Assembly (NCBI GenBank): GCA_037074705.1
Contig: CM073591.1
Location: 131,261,032 to 131,325,031, forward strand
Source of the DNA: Zhengitettix transpicula
Taxonomy: Eukaryota; Arthropoda; Insecta; Orthoptera; Tetrigidae
Direction: 5' to 3'
DNA length: 64,000 nucleotides
Positions 11,816 through 24,311 of this stretch are shown one piece after another. Each line of letters opens with the position of its first letter. The stretch's first letter is position 1. Under the pieces are notes generated by a model. It made no database searches and was not told where the DNA came from. It was given only the letters and a program-made list of their open reading frames with translations. The translations under genes were made by a program, and so were the position numbers.

Positions 11816-12360
11816 GGGAAAGCAGAAGTCCCTCGTCAGCTGTTGCAGATGTGTACCCCTCAGCCTGCCGCAGTCTCACGGTTGAACGACCGTCAATACA
11901 TATTAATGAGCGATCTACTGAGCCCTTAGATAATAGCCCAAGCCTTCCTGTTTATAAATTTGTAAACATTATTAGATTATAATGTCCCGTGTTTTATTAG
12001 CATATTAGTTTTATTAATGTGAAGAGAGTGTATTATACCGTCCGCCGAAGTTAATGGCGTGTAGTTTAGTGTCACGGTCAACGTAAAACAGAACCCGAGC
12101 TTTGTTTATAGGCCGATGCTTCCTATTGACACGACTGCGGGGCTATTAGCTTTCACGTAAACGGTTACAGATTCGGTCAGAAACTGCTACGTTCGGTTGA
12201 CGAACTTGAAATATTCAACGGTGTTATGACCGCCAGTTTATCACCGACTACAATCGACAAACTGCAGTTATTTCTCGCAATTTCTGCGAAATTCAAACAA
12301 AACGACGGAGCCCACTGCAACGTCGGGGCCGAAAAAAATTAACACGATCCGCAATTCACA
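11816..12360. promoter_or_regulatory. Candidate regulatory block (E-boxes)
   Basis: Two E-boxes lie 9 bp apart, CAGCTG (11837-11842) and CAGATG (11846-11851), followed by ATTAAT at 11902. A second GC/CpG-richer part runs over 12040-12340. No coding content. Proneural-type bHLH input to Lim1 would fit, but this is inference. Confidence 0.3.
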
Positions 12361-13020
12361 GCAAGTGCTTGAGTGAACATAATATGTTATATGTGGATTT
12401 CAGATTTATTTTATAAGGTTGTTATACTCGCGTCACAAATAACGAAGGAATAAAATTCGTAATAATAGCACAATTAATAACATTATTGTTTGTTTATTAC
12501 ACTGCACATCAAAAATATTAACGAAGAATTCAACTGTTGCATTCACTCAAAAAATTAATTTTTGTTCGATATTACTCATCTCACACACAGACCTAGTGAT
12601 ATCCTCACTGTACTAAGGGTAACTTTACTTTTGCAAGAACGACGAATCAATTGAGGGATATGTAAAAGAACGTGTAAACCAGAACTACTGAAAGCTTTGA
12701 TCGTACTTTCTGTTAAAACGAGTTTGGAACATTTGGTAGAGTCGATAAAAGAAGAAAGTATCAGCGAAAGATAGGCGAATGTTTTTTTTACCTTTTAGAA
12801 CAATTATTCTTCAGCTGTTAAATGTAGGGCCACATGAGATTCGAAACACTCCTACAGGTTAGAGGGTCAAAATGCTGTCTATCCAAGAGAATTCCTGAAT
12901 TTTCTAATTATTCATTCTCTTCATTTCCTATATGTCATCGACAGTGGAATACCCAAGAAAATCTTCAGTGATTGGCTTCACAATATTGTAACTTAAACAA
13001 CGGTAGACCGACAAACGTGT
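12361..13020. other. Intron, nothing recognised
   Basis: AT-rich; no gene or repeat seen. Confidence 0.5.
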
Positions 13021-13330
13021 AAGAGGGAAAGCTCATGTTTGAAACGCTGGTTTTCTACCACAAGCATTCATCTGGTATATTTACGATCGGAGTGCGGAGG
13101 ACGCCATGGCGTCGCCCTGGGCGTCGCTCCGTGCCTGGGGCGGGACGCTCGGCGTCGGACGCATGCGTCAGGGCGTCGGGACGCCATCTTGTTACGCAGA
13201 AAGCCGCTAAAGGAAAGTACAAAGGCAGGAAAGAAGATATACGTTGGACGCTGTGCAGGCCAAATGCTGCCATCCAGTGGTGCGCGTCTGCCAGGGAACT
13301 GAATCCTGGCAACTGAACGCAAGATTCCGT
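13021..13330. promoter_or_regulatory. CpG-rich block with GGCGTC palindromes and a YY1-like site
   Basis: GGCGTC or its complement occurs six times between 13100 and 13185. Two exact palindromes are present: GACGCCATGGCGTC (13100-13113) and GACGCATGCGTC (13158-13169). CAAGATGGCGT on the minus strand (13191-13181) matches the YY1 core. The block could be a CpG-type promoter on the minus strand, but no coding exon could be tied to it; open frames in all directions reflect GC content. Confidence 0.35.
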
Positions 13331-14880
13331 ACCAACTTAACTAGCGCAATATTTAATTCGATAACCAGCGTTTAAAGGTGACCAATCAACGGAAAATCTC
13401 ACAGGATCATATCTTATATATTTATATATATAGGCCTATATTAGGCAAGAGTTTTTTGCGATAATTACTATTCACTTTAAAGTTATCACATAAATACTTT
13501 CAGGTGTCTGAACGCAATTCCCTTCATGACTCCCTATACTGACTGTGAAGAGTATTAATCTGTCAATTGTGTTTTACATACTGATCAGCAAACTTTCATA
13601 ATCAATTCAAACCTTGAAAATGTGAAACGACGAAATATATAGATGAAGACTACGACTGAAAGACTTTATGAGAATAACAAGTTATAGGATATTTCAAATA
13701 GCAATATGCAGGACACATCAGAAGGAAATGGCTGAACTGGAAGCAAGAATATATTGAGTATCCCTATTCATTTGGTAGGAAAGTAAAATTAAGTACTTAA
13801 AAGGTCCATGAAATTAGATAATGAAGTAGAAAATTGATGGTTTGTGCATTAAAACGCAGTATAATCGAGGCTCCTCCCTGGAAGGCAATTAAAATAGGTG
13901 CTTATACATCAATATTGGTACAAACTTTGAGGGAAGGTAGGCAAAATCTATAGCGACGCACGATCGGAAACGTATATATATATATATGATATATAGATAG
14001 ATATATATACAATTTTGTAATTGTAGATGGTATAGGACAATTATCATAGTAAAATTAATTAATTGGACTTGTGAACGTTTGTATACAGTATTAAGTGTAT
14101 GCAGACGGGAACAGAAACGTTCTGCAGTATATGCCGAGGAATATAACTGTATCACCTGCTTGCTGTGTCACAAGCATTCATCGATCAGTTCAGAACAATG
14201 CCAGGATTCGGTACGAAATATTTCCTATTTATTAATAGTAGAAATATAGTCTAGGTAATGAACTGAGATTTCTAGGACCATTATTTATATATTTTATTAA
14301 TAAAAAAATTTCCAGATATTAAATTTGAAGGAACACATTCTAATTTGGGAAACAGCAACGATTCCGCCTATCTTTAAAATAAATAAATGAAAGGAATTAA
14401 GTAAAAGGCGAGCAGAAGAAGCGGGTCTTGAGTTATATAAACAAAGCCCTAACGTGATTTGCTGGCCTGCTAGGTCGGGATAAACTCGAAAACGAGTGAA
14501 CATATTTGAAATAATTTTTGTACTAGTATATCTCAATTTTCAAGGAACAATTTAATTTTACGAATTCTGGTCTGAGGTGTTAAGAGGAAAGTAGGACAAA
14601 CATTTTAATTAAGTGGATTGTCTTTAGACTAATAACACGTGTAGTTAAAAGTCCATGAATGACGGGAACGCACGGATATGGATATACACTTGTATAAAAC
14701 GGTTCATTTTAAGGACGTAGAGAATCTTGGTAATGGGGTAATACTACTTGGATGTGTAGACTGCGCTTCACCAGTCTGCGCCTGGGGGACTTGTGAAGAC
14801 GGACCCCGAATTAATGGTTGTTACTGTACGAATAAAATAGCACTTATTCACGCGAATTAGAAATAAAATGAAATAAAAAT
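13331..14880. other. Intron with (TA)n microsatellite
   Basis: A TA/GATA microsatellite occupies about 13973-14010. No gene or other repeat recognised. Confidence 0.6.
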
Positions 14881-15235
14881 TTAGAAAAGGAAAAAAATGA
14901 AACGCTTAGTTTTATGGCCATTGCAACGTAAGAAAATGTCGTTTCATAGCGCACTCACACGCCGCCTCTGCGGTCGCGTCTTCACGCTTCGCGTCGTCCT
15001 GCAGCGGCAACAATGCCCGCCATTGTTTCAAACAAAGACCAGCCCTGGTGCGCTAGCTTTTTCGTATAAAAAGCCAATAAATAGCTGCTTTATGGGCACT
15101 TGCGAGGCGGCGTACGGACTTGGAGCGGAGGGGCGCCCCGTGTCCATTAACTTCTCGAATCGCCAACTCAGCGAAGACTCGTCCTTGTTAAGTGACGTCG
15201 GCTCGGCGCTTTAAAACACAGGCAGCACGATTAAT
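14881..15235. promoter_or_regulatory. Candidate regulatory block with Sox-pair and TTTATGG sites
   Basis: GC-rich island. AACAATG (15009-15015) and CATTGTT (15021-15027) form an inverted Sox-type pair. TTTATGGCC (14911-14919) and TTTATGG (15089-15095) resemble posterior Hox/Caudal sites. TATAAAAA at about 15065-15072 could be a TATA box but no transcript is evident. A chance frame of 105 codons runs through it. Confidence 0.35.
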
Positions 15236-15540
15236 TTGGAAAACACGATCAACTGTTATAATGGGAAATTTATATATGTATATATACAAGTTTCGTACTG
15301 CACCAGAAGTTGAAATGTTATTTCGTCTGCTTAAATGATGCTAAACCCAAAACCGAACGTTACTATTAATCTGATAATTCCACGGTAATATCAAATCATT
15401 TCCGCTATTGTTACAGTCCTTCAATTTGCTAACTTTAAATGAAAAAAAAACGTCTGATAGAAAATAATGAATAAGAAAGATAGACAATACAATACAATAA
15501 TGGCTTTTGAGTGTTGACAACTGACCAGTGCAGTTGTGTT
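15236..15540. other. Intron, nothing recognised
   Basis: AT-rich; no feature seen. Confidence 0.5.
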
Positions 15541-15630
15541 TCTCTAGGCTCTTCTTAGCACCTGACTAAAGGGACAAGGATCCCAGAAACGTTGTGTGGT
15601 ATTTATATTACCCTTTTTTTTTGTCTGTAT
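15541..15630 (+). repeat. Hammerhead-like module repeat (single)
   Basis: CTGACTA-17 nt-GAAAC at 15562-15590, with GGGA and TCCC as stem arms, followed by GTTGTGTGGTATTTATAT. It is nearly identical, in opposite orientation, to 33721-33805, including the upstream GGCTCTTCTTA(G/T)CACCTGA. Confidence 0.7.
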
Positions 15631-16305
15631 AGGTTATCTTTCTTATTCATTGCTAACTTTTAGTTGCCCTATCGTAATTATTAATATTTGAATACATTTT
15701 GAACCATTAGATTTCATAATTATTAATATATTGAACAAACAATAGACAGAATCCTTTATAAATCATTGTTAAAAATGGTGCTTTGAATTTTTATATTTTT
15801 CATCTGTTGCGAAGCTTCAAGCTGTTTCAGCTCACGCATGACTCAGGTGTCCCGAATAAAACAAGTCACGTACTGCAGCAGTCTTGCTCAACATCCTTGC
15901 GCCATTCCCGCACGTTAGAGACATTACAGAATCCTGGCAGCAGATCTCTGGAATACAGCAACTATCGCATAAAGCACGCGTTTTGCTGTCGAAATACAGC
16001 GTATCTGAGTTCAGCGAATCGGAACGGTTTTGATGAGACTGGGTGTGATTACGACGGTTTGACAGGTTGTATCTGTTAACACGAATCTACAATTGGAATT
16101 AAGTAGCAATAGCTGTCTGTTATACTAGAGAAGGACCGAATGAGTTTCCGGTGAAATAGTGACTATTGTAACAGGTTATTAAGTTAATTGGCCAAATTAA
16201 AATATATCTCAGTTCAACCATAGACCACGAATAAATATCAGAGAATATGAGAAATCATTCTCGGGTTAAATATTTGTTGGCGCACTAAGTTTCGAGTTAC
16301 AGATT
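15631..16305. other. Intron, nothing recognised
   Basis: AT-rich apart from a modest GC increase at 15820-16070; a 98-codon frame there has no family resemblance. Confidence 0.5.
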
Positions 16306-16370
16306 TCAATTAATTGACGACGATGGCAGAGCACGCCATCAAAACGTTGTATATCAATAAATACTTAACC
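16306..16370 (+). repeat. Diverged hammerhead-like module
   Basis: TTGACGA (16314-16320) is followed by a perfect 6-bp hairpin, GATGGC with GCCATC, and then AAAACGTTG. The pairing is kept although the boxes have drifted (C to T, GAAAC to AAAAC) and the module is 32 rather than 29 nt. Confidence 0.5.
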
Positions 16371-16950
16371 AGGTTAGAAACACAAGAATTTTTTCTTCAC
16401 AATTCACACTGGGAAAATCCTCGCTCTCTTTTTATCACAGAATTAAAATGTTGATATATAAAAGAAAATTCCTTTTAAAGGGACCAAGAGACCAAATTCA
16501 AGATCACGGTCAATTGACAAGACGGGATAGAGACGCAATGTCATAAAAGGATCAGGATTGTCTATGGTTGTCATAAATATGAAAGTGGTGCTTGTAAAGG
16601 AAGAAAGACTAAATACCAAAAGCTTGATGTACCTGATATTGACGATAGATAATGGTCTAAATCGATAATAGCGTAATTCAGAAGTATATACACGTGTTTT
16701 TCTTGTCGTTTATCGCAAAATAGGAGCATAAAATCCCGACGCTTCAAGTCGCTTTAAAAGTTTTATGTGCGTTTGGCCACTGGCTCAATTCTACTAGTCC
16801 GTAGTCTATAACAATTGGTCGGGATTCCGCGTAGTTATCAAATAACAATATCTAAGTGCACGTTCTACGGGATAAATCAGGTTTAACCCCTTGTGATGTA
16901 GAAGAAACGGCTGTAAAAATATTTAACTGATGTACAGAGATTTTCTAAGG
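16371..16950. other. Intron, nothing recognised
   Basis: No gene or repeat seen. Confidence 0.5.
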
Positions 16951-17190
16951 TTGAAATGGAGCAGGTTGTGGAACGCTTCCCAGCTGGACAGGGAGGCCTC
17001 TGCGGAATTGACGGTGACCAATGACCTCATGACCTGGTCCCACAGCCCATTGTGACAGCTGGGCGACGCCAAGGTCGGATGTCAATGCTGGGAGGAGTTG
17101 GTTCCGGCTGTCAGCACCCCCGCTCACCCACTATCCCGCTGACTAGCTCATCAGTTCGCAGGAGAGAACACTACGCGAAGCTACTTAAAC
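16951..17190. promoter_or_regulatory. Candidate regulatory block with nuclear-receptor half-sites
   Basis: Three direct half-sites lie in 21 bp: TGACCA (17015), TGACCT (17022) and TGACCT (17030), spaced by 1 and 2 bp. These are the DR1 and DR2 geometries used by COUP-TF/Seven-up, HNF4 and RXR/Usp-type receptors. The block is GC-richer than its flanks. Confidence 0.35.
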
Positions 17191-19895
17191 ACCTGTGACG
17201 CTGGAAATAAAGTACAATCTTCGCCATCAAATTGGAAATTGAATGAACACTCGACAATTACGTACGCGTCGACGCTTATTTAGCGAATCCTTCAGTCCGA
17301 TGTTATCTTATTCTGCAGTTAAAGTTGGCGACAATGTATGACTATGTATTTTAATAATTAATTATTTATTTGGTCTATGGGTCTCTTTCTTTTTTAATCT
17401 GCGATGTTGGATGGGAGGTGGAGGAAATTAACGGGTTTGTGTGAATTATGCCTTTTTTATATTGGAGATCTATAATTTATCTGTATTTATTCTATGATTT
17501 GTCCATCACCCTTTCTTTCAACTGGTTTTGACAGCAAAAAGGAATGAACTCGCAATTCAAATCTGATTACTGAAGTTCTATTTATTCGTACTTCATAATG
17601 TCACAGGCACAATGAAAACGGTTTACTTTGTGTCTTTTCGTTCAATTATTTGTTGCGGTCAAACACAACTGGGCTAATTGGTCTAATGGCTATAAAAAAT
17701 AATTAAGAAGCGAAAAAGTGCTAATGGAATACAGTCCTGTATGTATCGTAGGTCAGGTTAGAAATATTTATTTAAAACCTTGGAAGTATCTGTTATATCT
17801 TTAATTGTTGACGTGTGAAGATCATAATACTACTGTTTCAGAACGATGGCGAACAACACGAACAAGCAACTAACGAGACTGCCATTCAGCTTGTTTCAAT
17901 AAGAATTTTCCATGCGATACAAAGAACATTAATGATGACAACTAGTGTGAATATGCTCATTTCACAATATTTTAAGGGTAAATCTTATATAAGTAATTAA
18001 AATTTTTTGTTGGTAGCGGAATGTTATGGTGCTCCTCATTTCGTGTTTTTCTCCTTGCTTTATAAACAGTGTGTTGAGAAAACTGATCACCAGACCTCAA
18101 GACGTTCCGCCCAGAGGCGATGATAACATCGTTTGTGTTTCTGCGTCGTGATGTGATGAATTATTTATTCCACAGGATATTTTGTGTTGTGTGGCTGTAT
18201 AATGTCAATTTTACTTCATTTTCGACTTGAAGTTATCCAGTTTTGTGTTTGTTAGTGCCATAACTTCAACTAGGGTTGTTAATTCATGTAAATATTAGTG
18301 ATGTCACCAGCTTTAGAAACGACTTGTTCCGTAGAACTCTGTATTCGGCTTATTATACTCCGTTAACTAGGAATTAATGGAGATATAATCGTATCGAGTT
18401 TCTTTTCTCATAGAAAATTGAAACTCAGGAATATTCTACTGATCAATATTAATGGTATCTTAAACCTTTTGCAAGTTTATGTTTCGGTTTACATATTCAT
18501 CTATTCTGGAATTTTTTATTTGAGACATGAATAAATAATTTTGCTATAACCCAAACGACGTGACCGCATATGTGATGAGAGGAGGGCGGGGTGGTGAGGA
18601 TTTACGTTAACGTGTTCATACAGCGAAAGAAATTGTACTGAAAATACGTAATAAAGAGATGCCTTTATTGGTTTTGGGTAGTTATGGCCTTCGGGAATAC
18701 AGGGAAAACCGTAATCAGATTGGCAGAACGAGGAATCGAATTATGCCCGCCCAATTAGTTACGGCGTTCGTTGCCACAATTTGCTTTTCTACCCTAGGAA
18801 AGTAATTATGTGGACAAAATTTAACGGGGGATTAATACCATACATTATAGGGATGGTACGGTTACTGTTAACCAATGGAATTATATCTGAACTGGAACTC
18901 AAAGAATGCGTACTCAATTTCGGAATATAAACTCATTACAGAATATTTCCATTAAAGCTAGATCGCCGTTAACATGTGACTGTAAATTTTCGTTTATATT
19001 TTCTGCCAAAATTAAAAATTGATTGTAGTCAAATTGCCTTTACTGTCGACATAAAGTCTCGAACATTGTATCAAATCCACTTAACCGATTAATTTATATT
19101 TATAGTTTTAATGGACTTGTCGGTTTCTGTTGGTTACTTTATATTGATCACAATGTGACTGCGTAGTGAGAGTCAACGGAATTTTAATTTGAGATTATCC
19201 AAAGATTTTTGGTTCTCAATTGACCGGTCTTTATAGCAGAAAATAAAAATCACCATATATGAGTGCAGATGTTTGAAGATACGGAAGCCCGTGTGTCATC
19301 TGATGCGTCCACATTTTTTTAAATAACAGTTTGAATAAAACAAAACTATCGCACAATCATAGTTTGGACAGAAGGTAACTCATTCATCAAATTTCTTTAT
19401 ATCAAATGGGAATAGTTGGAATTTTTCCGTTTCGTTCGAACTGTGCGCGCTCACTGCAATTGAAATATTCAGTCCAGCGCCGGGTTTCGCCATGTTTTGC
19501 TAAAAGGAAAGTTTTTATTTACACAAGCGATGTGAATTACTGTTTCAATTAGTATTGTGAGCAGCTAAAGCAAAGGCTGTCACACGCTGACAAATGTGAC
19601 ACTCGTAGCGGAGAAAACTGCCACAGGGACTCAGACGTTGATTTGTCCCATGCAAAAAGTCGCTTTATTAATTGTTAATTAAATCAAAATGTATAATTTA
19701 CGCCTCCGCCTTCATTTCGTACTTTTCTACTAATTCATTTTAACAAATGTCATCAAACTGGCAAAGGTAAATAATGAGATAATTACTCTCTGAAGAAAAA
19801 TATTTCGCAGATGATTTAAAATAATAAAGCACCACATTGCTTATTGCTTTGTAATTTGGCTACATTATTACTATATCAATTTCATTGTATCGTCA
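17191..19895. other. Intron, mostly featureless
   Basis: AT-rich. At about 18690-18765 the minus strand has TTCGATTCCTCGTTCTGCC followed by GGTTTTCCCTG, which looks like the B-box end and tail of another decayed tRNA-derived SINE. No supported gene. Confidence 0.4.
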
Positions 19896-20110
19896 CATTA
19901 TTTTTGTGACGGCTAATCGACCCACCGCACAAACAATTCCCCTGTTTTCATGTTGTTTTACGCGACTCGCCGCCATTCAGACGCAAAAGCGATTCCAGTC
20001 TGATGGCAGAGGGTGACATTTCATTTTCCCGTTCCTCAGCTAACACCCTACTATGAACCTGACGTTTCTAATACGAAATCTTCAACGGAACGTGACCTTT
20101 AACTATGGGA
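19896..20110. promoter_or_regulatory. Weak candidate regulatory block
   Basis: A GC-richer patch with CTAATCGA near 19914 and dense unique sequence to about 20060. Composition only. Confidence 0.2.
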
Positions 20111-20937
20111 AATAGCATAAGCAGAATTTTACGAGTGACAAAACACTTTTACAATTAATTATTTTGAATTTTAACGTAGGTTATCTCAACGTATTTTGTG
20201 AGGTGACGTCGTGGTTACGTAGTTTGAAAGTACGGGTCAGGTTTCAAAACAGCGCATTCTTTTTTCCATTTGATAAAGATTATAAGCCTAGATTTACAAA
20301 AATTAACCAACCTAAAGCCGTTTATTAAAAAATTTATATTTAATATTATATTTTGATTGATATAATTTATTTGGCCCTCGTAACACAAAAATAATTTATT
20401 CACGAATTAATTATGCCAAATTAACAATTTACCGACATATTCAAAGTGCTTTGTAAAAAAATAAATATCTCAGGGTGGAATCCAAAAGAAACTAGAATGA
20501 AAATGACAATTGTATGTTTTTAAAGAGTTTAATAAAAGACAACCGCGGGATTTTAAAGTTCAGCCGTTATCATCTGGAAATGGTGAGTAGCAATAACGTT
20601 ACAATTCATTACCTTCAGAGATTATTTGATCTGAAGTTCTGTAATCCTAAACCATCTGGATGAGCATAACAATATATTTTGACTGATTCCAGACGGACCT
20701 TGCCAAACTCGGTCCTCTTTATCAAAGTCAAGTTCGTTTTCACAAACAGCTTCCTTGCTGTCCGCCAAGGAAACTGCACTTCTGCGCTGACCTTTTCAGT
20801 TCTTCTGACGAATGACCACCCGTTGCGTTGTCCAGACAAAAAAAAATGTCCCTCCCCAGAATCCGCCGTGGTTTGTTTACAAAAGCAAATTCTTGTTCCC
20901 CTGGAGCACACTTTTTATCTGGTGTTGAGTCCAATCT
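20111..20937. other. Intron, no supported gene
   Basis: AT-rich to about 20640, then a GC-richer part (20690-20935) in which frames of 60-98 codons overlap on both strands. None resembles a protein family. Confidence 0.4.
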
Positions 20938-21115
20938 AGCCGACCTACTGTGGGGTAGTGGTCAGCGTGATTGCCTTGCATCAGAGGTCCCGGGTTCGAA
21001 TCCCAGAGAGGGCATAGTTTCTTTGCGGGCATGAGAGAAACTCTCTTCAAAAAGCAGGTCCCCGACGAACCAAAAATGAGGTTCCTTAATTAGTCGCTAA
21101 TAGCCTATATTAAAT
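20938..21115 (+). repeat. tRNA-derived SINE or tRNA pseudogene
   Basis: GTAGTGGTCAGCGTG (A-box region, about 20954) and a perfect B box, GGTTCGAATCC (about 20993-21003), are spaced as in a tRNA gene. No complete acceptor stem closes, so it is not a functional tRNA. The sequence after the head (GGGCATGAGAGAAACTCTC) differs from the SINE family at 3-8 kb, which suggests a second SINE family. Confidence 0.6.
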
Positions 21116-21560
21116 ATTAAAAAAATCTAGAAAGTTTAATCCATTCAAATAATTATAGGGACAGGATCACACCACAGTCTTTGAAATTCTGAAATAGGAT
21201 TATTATATTGATTAAAGGAAATGTTATTTTGATAACTTTTAATATAGTCTCCTTCATAATTAGCGATAATTAAACTACAGAGAATTTTATAACTAATGTC
21301 CAATCTGTCGCGAATAAAACTGCAAAGGTCTTTTTAGTTAAAACCCTTAAGTAATAACCTTAAATAAGCTTTAAATTTAGTTTTTACAGCTAGTAATGTT
21401 TCACTTTGATAGGAAGATGACCTTTAAATGTGATAGAACTGAAGAGCTTTTCTCCCTCGCTGATACATGAATAAGTGATTAATCGAAATACACTACCGAA
21501 AGTGTATTTATCTTGCTTCACTTTTTTTTTGGATAAATTATTAAAAATTTAACGAACCTT
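21116..21560. other. Intron, nothing recognised
   Basis: AT-rich; no feature seen. Confidence 0.5.
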
Positions 21561-22300
21561 ACGCACCGTTTCACTCTCGGGCGGCTAAATTGCAATGAAC
21601 GTATATTTTTTGATGCATTATAAATTTAGCCGGTCCGTCCGCACTTTCGGCGTCACCGCTATCGCAAATAAACAGAGTTGCGAATAGTCAGATATTTATC
21701 GTCCTTCGAGCAGGATTAAAAAGAACGAAGTGCGAACGTTATAGACGCGCCCCGGGGCTGTTGCCGGGCACACCTTGCCGTTTCGCTACACAATTTTTAT
21801 ATCGCAACTTTATTTATTGGGCGATATCAGCCCCCGCCCCCGCTTCTCGCGCATTCTCTCGCTCTCGCTCGCTCGCTCGCTCTCTGGAATATGCGTGGGT
21901 GTTTTTGTTGGTCGCGTGAATAGAATGAGGTTGGCGCGAGAGAGGGATGGGTGATAGGAGGGGCAGCTTCAAAACTCAATTTTCGAGCAACAAAGGGGCG
22001 AAGCAGGTGATGGTGTGGGGCGGGCGCTTTGTTTTCGCGTGATCAGCGGCGCGCCGGCTGCGAGATTTCATTTCGGTGCGCAGCCGGACTCGTCCACTCG
22101 CCTTTACAATCCCCGGGAGAGGGACACGTCCGCCATCTTCAAATGTCTACCTTCAAAGCAACATTTTAATGCTATGTTTGTTATGTTGTGGTGAGTCCAA
22201 CGATGCGGAATCGAGCTGAAACCAGAACTCGACATCGAGAGGATCATGTCCCCTACAAACAGCGGGAGAAAAACAAATAAATGCATACAAAGTGCCGAAA
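21561..22300. promoter_or_regulatory. Largest GC/CpG-rich block, with GAGA-type repeats
   Basis: One of the most GC-rich stretches of the window (about 21730-22140). It contains a CTCG/CTCT array at 21855-21885 and GCGCGAGAGAGGG near 21935, both usable by GAGA factor or CLAMP-like proteins. An AT core, CTTTATTTATTGGGC, sits at about 21809. At 22125-22140 the minus strand reads AAGATGGCGGA, a YY1-like site common near promoters. It may be an intronic promoter or enhancer; no exon was identified beside it. Confidence 0.4.
21855..21885 (+). repeat. CTCG/CTCT microsatellite
   Basis: Simple repeat of CTCG and CTCT units inside the CpG-rich block. Confidence 0.85.
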
Positions 22301-23700
22301 TTTCTGTCGCTAGTGGTGCTTAGAGACATAATCGAGGCTGTCGTCAGTTTTGAGGTGGACAGTACTATACAACATGTAAGCATTTCGGATTATATATTGA
22401 TGACGATTTTCCTACAGGTAAAAAAAAGTAACTCTTCTCACACTGGTATCTTTCCTTTCAAACCTTTCAGCGTCTTCCTCGTGAACTAATATTTAATTAC
22501 CATTAAAATCGTGTCCTGTATGACCTGCCACATTCACAACTTAATATCTTTACCAATTTAGTTTTGGGATACTTGAGTAATCTTCCCCACTTATCACGTA
22601 AAATCTTTTAAAATCGTCGTATAACGCGAAAACAACTCTTTTCTGATATAAAAACATTACCAGGTAAAAAAAATATTATACGTCAGTTGGTAAAATACCT
22701 ATGATGAGATACATATCAGTGCAAAGAACTTATGACATTTTGGGCACAGTGACAATGACAGTGAAAGAGGTTACGTTTCACAATTGAACCGAGTAGCCCG
22801 TCATTATTTATTTTACAACCCATAATCACTTTAGTACTCATGCAACCTTGAACAAAAGCCTATACCCTATTCATTATAAAAGCGTAAATAAGAACATGCA
22901 GACGTGTTAATAGACAGATTTTTCTTTGTCAAGTACAATATTCCCAATGGTTTGCGTACGAGATCGCTGAGCTTTACGATTTTATACTCCAGGGGTTTAA
23001 ACTCAACGTGGATTATTCCTCACAGCGGAAGTAAAAATCAAACGGAAAATCTCACTTGGTCTGTGTCCGTTAATGGCTTGGTTTACGTTTAAGCCATAAT
23101 ATATCACAGATTCAGCTGAGTCAATGCGTTATGACGAAAAATTAAGTATCAAAATTTAATATATCATATATTAAGCTAGCTTGTATTTCCGTAGAAGCTA
23201 TGAATGAATAAAATGCAAAACAATGGCTATTGGAACTGATTTAAACCCGGTTTCTTCTAACGAATACAAGATCGTTCAGTGTTACAAAAAGTTACGTCCC
23301 AAACTAAGCAAATTTTATTAATAAGCCGCACAATTGTCATTTTCAATGCTATAAACTACTGCAAATGTACTACAAATAGTTTTTTTTTAAAAAAAGCATT
23401 ATGACCGTGTTCCATAATTTGTTAGAAATGTTCCGCGTTTTTGTTAAGTGGAGTTGTTTCTAGTGTGCAAAAAATGTATAACCGGAAAGATTTAATAAAT
23501 TCCAGGAGATTGGGGAAATTTTCCTTTCTACGGAGCAGTTAACATTGTAGATTCACAGTGTTACAAACTGAGTTGACTAGGAGCACCTGTAGTGCAATCA
23601 TATTCAGCGACGTTACGCTTCAAATAAAGACGAAAGAGAATGAATTTATTAAAAGGACTATATGAGAGGTTTCACGTGCTATATTGTGAAGTATATCACA
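22301..23700. other. Intron, nothing recognised
   Basis: AT-rich; no gene or repeat seen. Confidence 0.5.
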
Positions 23701-24190
23701 ACGCAGATTTTCAGATAACATCAAAGTAACATGGCGACGGAAGCGAGATGAATGAAAGGGTCCGCCGTTTGCGAGAATGGCCACAAATCGCCAGCCTAGG
23801 TAATCGCTCGCGCCCCTCTAATTGCCTCATAGATTAACCCTGCTTTCTAAATGTTCCCCCCCTTTCCCCGGGGGTGCGTTGCCTTAAACGCTCTTTTACC
23901 CCGGAATTGCATTCCTCGTTGCCAGAAGAGAGATTTTGCCGACCTTTTTAGTATCCCTTTTCCCCCTCGTAACAGCTGTAACGCGATTTCCTATGATGAA
24001 TTTCAAATCCAATAATAAAAAAAAAAAAGTGTAGCTGCACGATGGGCGGAGTCTGCCTGGGGGAACGATGGAGTTTTATCTCATTTCCAGTCGAGAGTGG
24101 TGGAGCGCAATTCAATCAGCTTGGCCGGCAGATGGTCCGGAGACTCACCGAAACGCCAAAAACTGACGGTGTTATTTGAAAACTATTCGC
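23701..24190. promoter_or_regulatory. Candidate regulatory block
   Basis: A GC-rich unique stretch with TAATTG (23819-23824) and GATTAA (about 23832) close together, followed by pyrimidine-rich sequence to 23970. Inferred from composition and homeodomain-type sites. Confidence 0.3.
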
Positions 24191-24311
24191 GTACTTTAGC
24201 GTTCCTCCCCTCGTCAAATACGATAATATTTCAAAATTATAACTTTCTCCGTCAAATAGTGAGACATGGTGTTGAGTTCTTCAAAAAAGGTTAACCTCTG
24301 AAAATTTTAAT

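Noticed and set aside
13035..13322. Four overlapping frames of 84-93 codons on both strands
   Set aside because: High GC removes stop codons in all frames; arginine-rich content reflects CpG, not a protein.
20938..21010. Possible functional tRNA gene
   Set aside because: A and B boxes are present but the acceptor stem does not close and a non-tRNA tail follows; SINE or pseudogene is better.
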